A stretch of DNA of 64,000 nt from Mxb001 sp046046455 (GTDB lineage: Bacteria; Actinomycetota; Actinomycetes; S36-B12): contig JBJOJS010000023.1 in assembly GCA_046046455.1 (NCBI GenBank), forward strand, positions 17,774 through 81,773, read 5' to 3'. The translations under genes were made by a program, and so were the position numbers. Position 1 is the first letter of the stretch. Each line of letters begins with the position of its first letter. Shown here piece after piece: positions 60,318 to 64,000 of this stretch. A model generated the notes under the pieces. The model did no database searches and was not told the DNA's origin. It saw only the letters and a program-made list of their open reading frames with translations.

Positions 60318-60691
60318 TCTGGCATCCGCAACTCGCCTCGCTGCTCGCCCGCTTCCGGCACGCCAACGCGATCGCGGTGCTCGACGCTCCCTTCCCGTCG
60401 TACCCGGATGTCGAGACCGTCGACCTCATCGTGCGACGCGGCCTACCCACGATCCCCGATCTCGTCGATCTCATCCTCGCTGAGCACGAGGTGAGCAGCG
60501 TCGTCATGGCCGAGGAGTTCCGGCAGCACGTCGATGCGCCCATCCAGGCCGACTACCTGTCGCACCTGGGCGACCTCCCCGTCCAGTGGATTCCCCACGT
60601 GGACTTCAAGCAGGAGGTGGGTCGCTGCCTCGGCATCGTGCACACCGGCGACCCCGTGCCCTACAGCAACGTCATCCTGCGCTGGGGCTGA
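60314..60691 (+). CDS. rbsD: RbsD/FucU-like sugar mutarotase (D-ribose pyranase)
   Basis: The protein has 125 aa. HPQLASLLARFRHANAIAVL aligns with the RbsD N-terminus with its catalytic His; the C-terminal YSNVILRWG matches the family's conserved YANVIL. It interconverts pyranose and furanose forms so that ribokinase can act, which fits the 4-bp overlap with rbsK. The usual DAGLP is DAPFP here. GGAGGA precedes the GTG. Confidence 0.85.
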   Translation: MIWHPQLASLLARFRHANAIAVLDAPFPSYPDVETVDLIVRRGLPTIPDLVDLILAEHEVSSVVMAEEFRQHVDAPIQADYLSHLGDLPVQWIPHVDFKQEVGRCLGIVHTGDPVPYSNVILRWG

Positions 60692-60692
60692 C

Positions 60693-61868
60693 GTGAAGCG
60701 CACCCTCGTGCCGCGGATGGAGCCCTACGCGACCTCCATCTTCGGCGAGATGTCGACGATCGCCGCCGAGACGGGCGCGATCAATCTCGGCCAGGGCTTC
60801 CCCGATACCGACGGCCCCGACGAGATCAAGATGGTCGCGCGCGCGGCCATCGCCGAGGGCAAGGGCAATCAGTACCCACCCGTGCACGGCCTGCCCGATC
60901 TGCGCGCCGCGATCTCCGAGCACCAGCTGCGCTTCTACGGCCTGGCCGTCGATCCCGCGACCGATGTCGTGGTCACCACCGGCGCGTCGGAAGCCATCCA
61001 GTCCGCACTCCTTGCCCTGTGCGACTCGGGTGATGAGGTCGTCGTCTTCGAGCCGTGGTTCGACATCTACGCCGTGGGCATCGCGCTGGCTCATGCCACG
61101 CGCGTGAGCGTGCCCCTGCGCCCGCCGGCGTTCCGACCGGACATCGACGCCCTGCGAGAGGCGATCACCGACCGCACCCGGCTCTTGCTGCTCAACTCAC
61201 CGCACAACCCCACCGGGGTGGTCTTCACGCGCGACGAGTTGCAGGCCATCGCCGACTTGGCCATTGAGCGCGGCCTCATCGTCATCTCCGATGAGGCATA
61301 CGAGCACCTCTGGTACGACGGGCACCCTCACGTGCCCATCGCCACTCTGCCCGGCATGGCCGAGCGCACGGTCACCATCGGCAGTGCCGGCAAGTCCTTC
61401 TCCTTCACGGGCTGGAAGGTTGGTTGGGCGACGGGACCGACGGATCTCATCCGTGCCGTGCGCGCCGTACGCCAGCACCTGTCCTTCGTCTCCGGCGGTC
61501 CCTTCCAGTACGCGATCGCCCACGCGCTGCGCATGCCCGACTCCTACTTCGAGGGCTTCCGCCACGGACTGCAGGAGCAGCGAGACATCCTCACCAGCGG
61601 ACTGCGCGATCTGGGTTTCACCGCCGTCGAGTCGGAGGGGACCTACTTCCTCACCACCGACCTGGGCCCACTGTCGGAAGGGTCCGGCGGGCGCCGTGAC
61701 GCGCTCACCGCAGCCCGCGAGTTGCCGCATCGGGCCGGGGTGGTCGCGATCCCGCTGCAGGTCTTCTGCGATCACGATGGAGTAGGCGAGCGTTCGCTGC
61801 GCTGGGCCTACTGCAAGCGGCCCGAGGTCCTCCGCGAGGCCCTCGACCGGCTCGCCGCCCTGCGATAG
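60693..61868 (+). CDS. class I/II PLP-dependent aminotransferase
   Basis: The 391-aa fold-type I enzyme has INLGQGFPDTDGP at the N-terminus, NQYPPVHGLPDLR, NSPHNPTG, ISDEAYEHLWYDG and Schiff-base Lys in SAGKSFSFTGWKVGW. This resembles the DapC/kynurenine-aminotransferase group (for example N-succinyl-LL-diaminopimelate aminotransferase in actinobacteria). The GTG at 60693 is one base after the RbsD stop; upstream extension overlaps rbsD. The link to ribose genes looks like operon convenience only. Confidence 0.92.
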   Translation: MKRTLVPRMEPYATSIFGEMSTIAAETGAINLGQGFPDTDGPDEIKMVARAAIAEGKGNQYPPVHGLPDLRAAISEHQLRFYGLAVDPATDVVVTTGASEAIQSALLALCDSGDEVVVFEPWFDIYAVGIALAHATRVSVPLRPPAFRPDIDALREAITDRTRLLLLNSPHNPTGVVFTRDELQAIADLAIERGLIVISDEAYEHLWYDGHPHVPIATLPGMAERTVTIGSAGKSFSFTGWKVGWATGPTDLIRAVRAVRQHLSFVSGGPFQYAIAHALRMPDSYFEGFRHGLQEQRDILTSGLRDLGFTAVESEGTYFLTTDLGPLSEGSGGRRDALTAARELPHRAGVVAIPLQVFCDHDGVGERSLRWAYCKRPEVLREALDRLAALR

Positions 61869-61882
61869 GGCACCATGGTCCG

Positions 61883-62350
61883 ATGCCGCAGATCGAATAC
61901 GTGACACTCGCCCACCACGCCGAGGCCGTCAACGGCCTCCTCTACCTGCAGGGTGCAGGCTGGACCGACCTCGAGCAGCCCATCGACGGCGAGGGCAATC
62001 TCGGCATGCTGCATCTCGGCATCGGCGTCAGCATCACGATCGGCTGGAACGAGACCAATCGCAACTACCCGCTCACCATCAGCGTGGAGCATGAGGATGG
62101 CGAGCAGCTCTTCGCCGTCGAGGGCAGCGTCGAGGCCGGTCGCCCGGCCGGTGCCACGCCTGGCGCCGATCTGCGCAGCGTGCTCGCCGTGAGCGGCGAG
62201 GTGCAGTTCGGGCGACCCGGTGGCTACGTCGTACGCGCCTACATCGGCGACAGCGACGGTGGCAGCGCCCGCAACGTGTCCTTCCGCGTGCACTTCCCCG
62301 GTGCCGTGCAGGCACCGCCGGCAGGTGGCCCTGCCGACTTCTCGCTCTGA
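61883..62350 (+). CDS. hypothetical beta-rich protein (DUF6941-like)
   Basis: The protein has 155 aa. It starts MPQIEYVTLAHHAEAVNGLLY and continues with alternating beta strands (GIGVSITIGWNETNR, PLTISVEHEDGEQL), with a Pro/Gly-rich end. It resembles a family of small actinobacterial proteins of unknown function (DUF6941). No signal peptide or membrane segment. It follows the aminotransferase by 14 bp. The first of the two hairpin repeats begins 27 bp after its stop. Confidence 0.75.
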   Translation: MPQIEYVTLAHHAEAVNGLLYLQGAGWTDLEQPIDGEGNLGMLHLGIGVSITIGWNETNRNYPLTISVEHEDGEQLFAVEGSVEAGRPAGATPGADLRSVLAVSGEVQFGRPGGYVVRAYIGDSDGGSARNVSFRVHFPGAVQAPPAGGPADFSL

Positions 62351-62376
62351 CGCTTTTCGCCTTGACGCTTGTCACC

Positions 62377-62428
62377 CGAACTTTGGGACGAAAGTGCCGT
62401 GCAGCGACGTTTTCGTCCCTAAGTTCAG
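62377..62428. repeat. long hairpin repeat, left copy
   Basis: Arms 62377-62399 and 62405-62428 pair over about 23 bp with about five mismatches around the loop tgcag. It shares arm and loop sequence with the right copy at 63422-63474, in the same orientation, and together they bracket the nuclease gene at 62487. Confidence 0.9.
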
Positions 62429-62486
62429 CGGTCTGGCTCTGTGGATGACGGGAGCGGGTGAGCACGTGCCCGGGCGATAGTGGGGC

Positions 62487-63416
62487 ATGCCTCGCCCGAC
62501 TCAAGACCTCGAGCGCCTCTGGTCGTTCGCTGCTGCCCAGGGTGGGGTCGTGTCGCAAGCGAACTTGATGGCGTGCGGCTTCAGTAGCGGTGCCGTACGC
62601 CGCCGCATCGCTGAAGGCTCGTGGCATCGCATAGGCGCGGCAGTCGCCCTGGGGCCGGAGCGGTCCGGGCCTCCCGCCTGGAGCGACATCGCACTGTCAT
62701 GGATTCTGCGTTGGACGTTCGGCACTCGGGCTCGGATCAGCGGTGCCCTCGCCTTGCGCCGAGCGCACTGGCACTTGCCGTGCGAGGCCCACATCGTCGT
62801 ACTCGCTGAGAAGCCCCGTGCTCGGCTGCCAGGAGTCGTCGTCCTACGCCGCCCCGAAGCCGAGACCAGCGGCACCGCGGGCGACATCCGTTTTGTGTCC
62901 GCGCGCGAGGCTCTCGTGGACTGCCTCACCGTGCTTCCCGCGGCTACGGCGGCCGATCTCCTCGATGCAGCCCTTCAGAAGCGCTACGTGCGGCCGCAGA
63001 CATTGGCCGAAGACCTCGAAGCCCGTCTCGGGCGCGGCCGGCGGAATGCGGCTGGTCTTCGCTCGCTGCGCGATCGTGCGATGTCGGGATCGCGATCGGA
63101 AGCCGAGCAGAGGATGGCCCGAGTGCTCCGGCGCAGCGCGACCGGCCCGTGGATGCCGAACTACGCCCTACGCGATGGCAGCGGGCGCGTGATCGCGGAG
63201 ATCGATTTCGCGCATGTCGGGCTGCGCATCGCGATCGAGGTGGACGGGCGTGCCTTCCACTCGGATCGACGCTCGTTCGAGCGTGATCGCTGGCGCCAGA
63301 ATGCCCTGGTCGTGGGCGGCTGGCTCATCCTGCGCTTCACCTGGGAGCAAATCACCGAGCGACCGGACGAGGTGATCGGCATCATTTGTGCCGCGGTCGC
63401 CCAGCGCGCTGCATGA
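62487..63416 (+). CDS. AbiEi-like/DUF559 (Vsr-fold) nuclease-domain protein
   Basis: The protein has 309 aa. The N-terminus (about 8-60) is a winged-helix like that of AbiEi antitoxins (GGVVSQANLMACGFSSGAVR, GSWHRIGAAVAL). The C-terminus (about 205-300) is a DUF559/Vsr-like PD-(D/E)xK domain: SRSEAEQRMARVL, VIAEIDFAHVGLRIAIEVDG, then RAFHSDRRSFERDRWRQNAL and GWLILRFTWEQI, with acidic residues and the late Arg in place. The gene stands alone. It is bracketed by two near-identical hairpins, which suggests a self-contained cassette. No partner toxin or transposase is seen. Weak GATAGT box 5 nt before the ATG. Confidence 0.82.
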   Translation: MPRPTQDLERLWSFAAAQGGVVSQANLMACGFSSGAVRRRIAEGSWHRIGAAVALGPERSGPPAWSDIALSWILRWTFGTRARISGALALRRAHWHLPCEAHIVVLAEKPRARLPGVVVLRRPEAETSGTAGDIRFVSAREALVDCLTVLPAATAADLLDAALQKRYVRPQTLAEDLEARLGRGRRNAAGLRSLRDRAMSGSRSEAEQRMARVLRRSATGPWMPNYALRDGSGRVIAEIDFAHVGLRIAIEVDGRAFHSDRRSFERDRWRQNALVVGGWLILRFTWEQITERPDEVIGIICAAVAQRAA

Positions 63417-63421
63417 ATTAG

Positions 63422-63474
63422 GCGAACTTTGGGACGAAAACGCCGTGCAGCGGCGTTTTCGTCCCAAAGTTCGC
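63422..63474. repeat. long hairpin repeat, right copy (perfect 24-bp stem)
   Basis: Arms 63422-63445 and 63451-63474 are exact inverse complements around the loop tgcag. It begins 5 bp after the nuclease stop and ends 4 bp before the end of the convergent partial gene. It could terminate both, but its match to the left copy points to a repeat family. Confidence 0.93.
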
Positions 63475-63478
63475 AAGG

Positions 63479-64000
63479 TCACCCGGCGGGAGGGACCGGG
63501 TCCACCGGATCGATCGGGCCAATGGGGTCAATCGGGAGGACGGGTTGCGGCGGCACGACGGCGTACTCACCGGTGAGCGCATCCCACGTGAGCATCCCTT
63601 CGACGGGGCTCACGACCCAGAGAGTCTCCAGCTTCACGACCCTGCCGAGGCCGCCGCAGTCCAAGGATGAGGCGGGCCTCGCGACGCGCCAGGCGGGGAA
63701 GGTCTCGACGGGGGTCACGGACATCCGCATGTAGTGGGCCGAGCGGCAGGATCCGTAGAGGTAGAGGCCGGTCTCCTCGTGGACAGCCGCCGGCTCCCAA
63801 GCCGTGGTGCGCGCGAGGGGTGTCCATCCCTCGGCGAGCTGCCACCGCTGGTACCACTGCCGGTCGTAGGTGGTGCGCCCCACATCCGTGACATGGAGCA
63901 CGGACTCGGTGTCGTCCACCGGAAGCGGAATGGTGAACTCACGCTCCAGGCTCGTGTCCCGGTAACGGGTCTCCACGCGATAGGTGTCCGCATCCCCCAC
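63479..64000 (-). CDS. unknown protein, C-terminal part only (5' end outside window)
   Basis: The C-terminal 173 codons are visible; the frame is open to the window edge, so the true start is further upstream. The sequence is beta-strand-rich with periodic Tyr/Trp (YRVETRYRD, WYQRWQLAEGW) and one Cys pair (GSCRSAHYM, SLDCGGLG). It ends in a Pro/Asp/Val repeat (IDPIGPIDPVDPVPPAG). It looks like an exported or surface protein tail. No family recognised. Confidence 0.6.
   Translation of the reverse strand: MGDADTYRVETRYRDTSLEREFTIPLPVDDTESVLHVTDVGRTTYDRQWYQRWQLAEGWTPLARTTAWEPAAVHEETGLYLYGSCRSAHYMRMSVTPVETFPAWRVARPASSLDCGGLGRVVKLETLWVVSPVEGMLTWDALTGEYAVVPPQPVLPIDPIGPIDPVDPVPPAG

Noticed and set aside
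62377..63474. insertion sequence with terminal inverted repeats
   Set aside because: Each end is itself a complete hairpin in direct orientation, there is no transposase and no target duplication was seen; described instead as a hairpin-bracketed cassette.

Overview
The window is a dense, strongly G+C-rich bacterial chromosome segment that reads as Actinomycetota. The evidence is the pyrE / TrmH-type methyltransferase / DedA / class I aldolase / DUF3151 / purA neighbourhood typical of that phylum, many GTG starts, many leaderless genes (a TANNNT box about 6 nt before the start codon) and many lipobox or Tat signals. Genus cannot be fixed from the sequence. About 52 genes are supported. No gene-free stretch exceeds about 150 bp, and I found no tRNA, rRNA, CRISPR array or recognisable transposase.

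Layout. 1-2444: an exported SGNH-like protein (cut by the window edge), galE and purC, all on the minus strand. 2445-27217: a 24.8-kb block made almost entirely of signalling and exported proteins. It holds a two-component system (response regulator + membrane histidine kinase) with a subtilisin-like lipoprotein; a four-gene operon (SGNH lipoprotein, unknown lipoprotein, Tat-exported BBE flavoprotein, secreted tripeptidyl-peptidase-like hydrolase); three giant RHS/YD-repeat lipoproteins (about 1500-1580 aa); and a Trp/Cys-containing lipoprotein coupled to one of them. The block lies between purC and purB/purD, which share one orientation. 27218-29997: purB and purD. 30058-34152: an Ig-like lipoprotein, a class III aminotransferase, a GNAT enzyme and a membrane protein. 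34075-35361: purA. 35424-43091: a haem-copper oxidase gene set (cupredoxin, subunits II, I and III, a CopD-like protein and a small membrane protein) divergent from a CtaG-like assembly factor and a TlpA-like thioredoxin. 43105-51693: a secreted Cys-rich protein, an FAD oxidoreductase, DUF3151, GNAT, class I FBP aldolase, an MFS transporter, a class V aminotransferase, a TrmH methyltransferase and DedA. 51690-57470: pyrE, an alpha/beta-hydrolase-like protein lacking its nucleophile, an SDR, two tandem trypsin-like proteases and a quinone oxidoreductase. 57474-62350: pentose genes (rpiB, xylB, ribokinase, RbsD-like), an aminotransferase and a hypothetical protein. 62377-63474: an AbiEi/DUF559-type nuclease gene bracketed by two nearly identical long hairpins. 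The window ends inside an unknown gene.

The most interesting system is the surface block at 2445-27217. Six of its lipoproteins carry a shared short motif P-x-E-[ST]-A just after the lipidated cysteine; other lipoproteins in the window lack it. Three of its promoter regions carry the same element (core TTCGG[GA]TnnCTC[AG]C) at -57/-43 from the start codons. In two divergent regions the element sits equidistant from both start codons. One copy lies in front of the response-regulator gene itself. I infer that the two-component system controls a set of surface lipoproteins including the RHS proteins. This is a hypothesis from sequence only.
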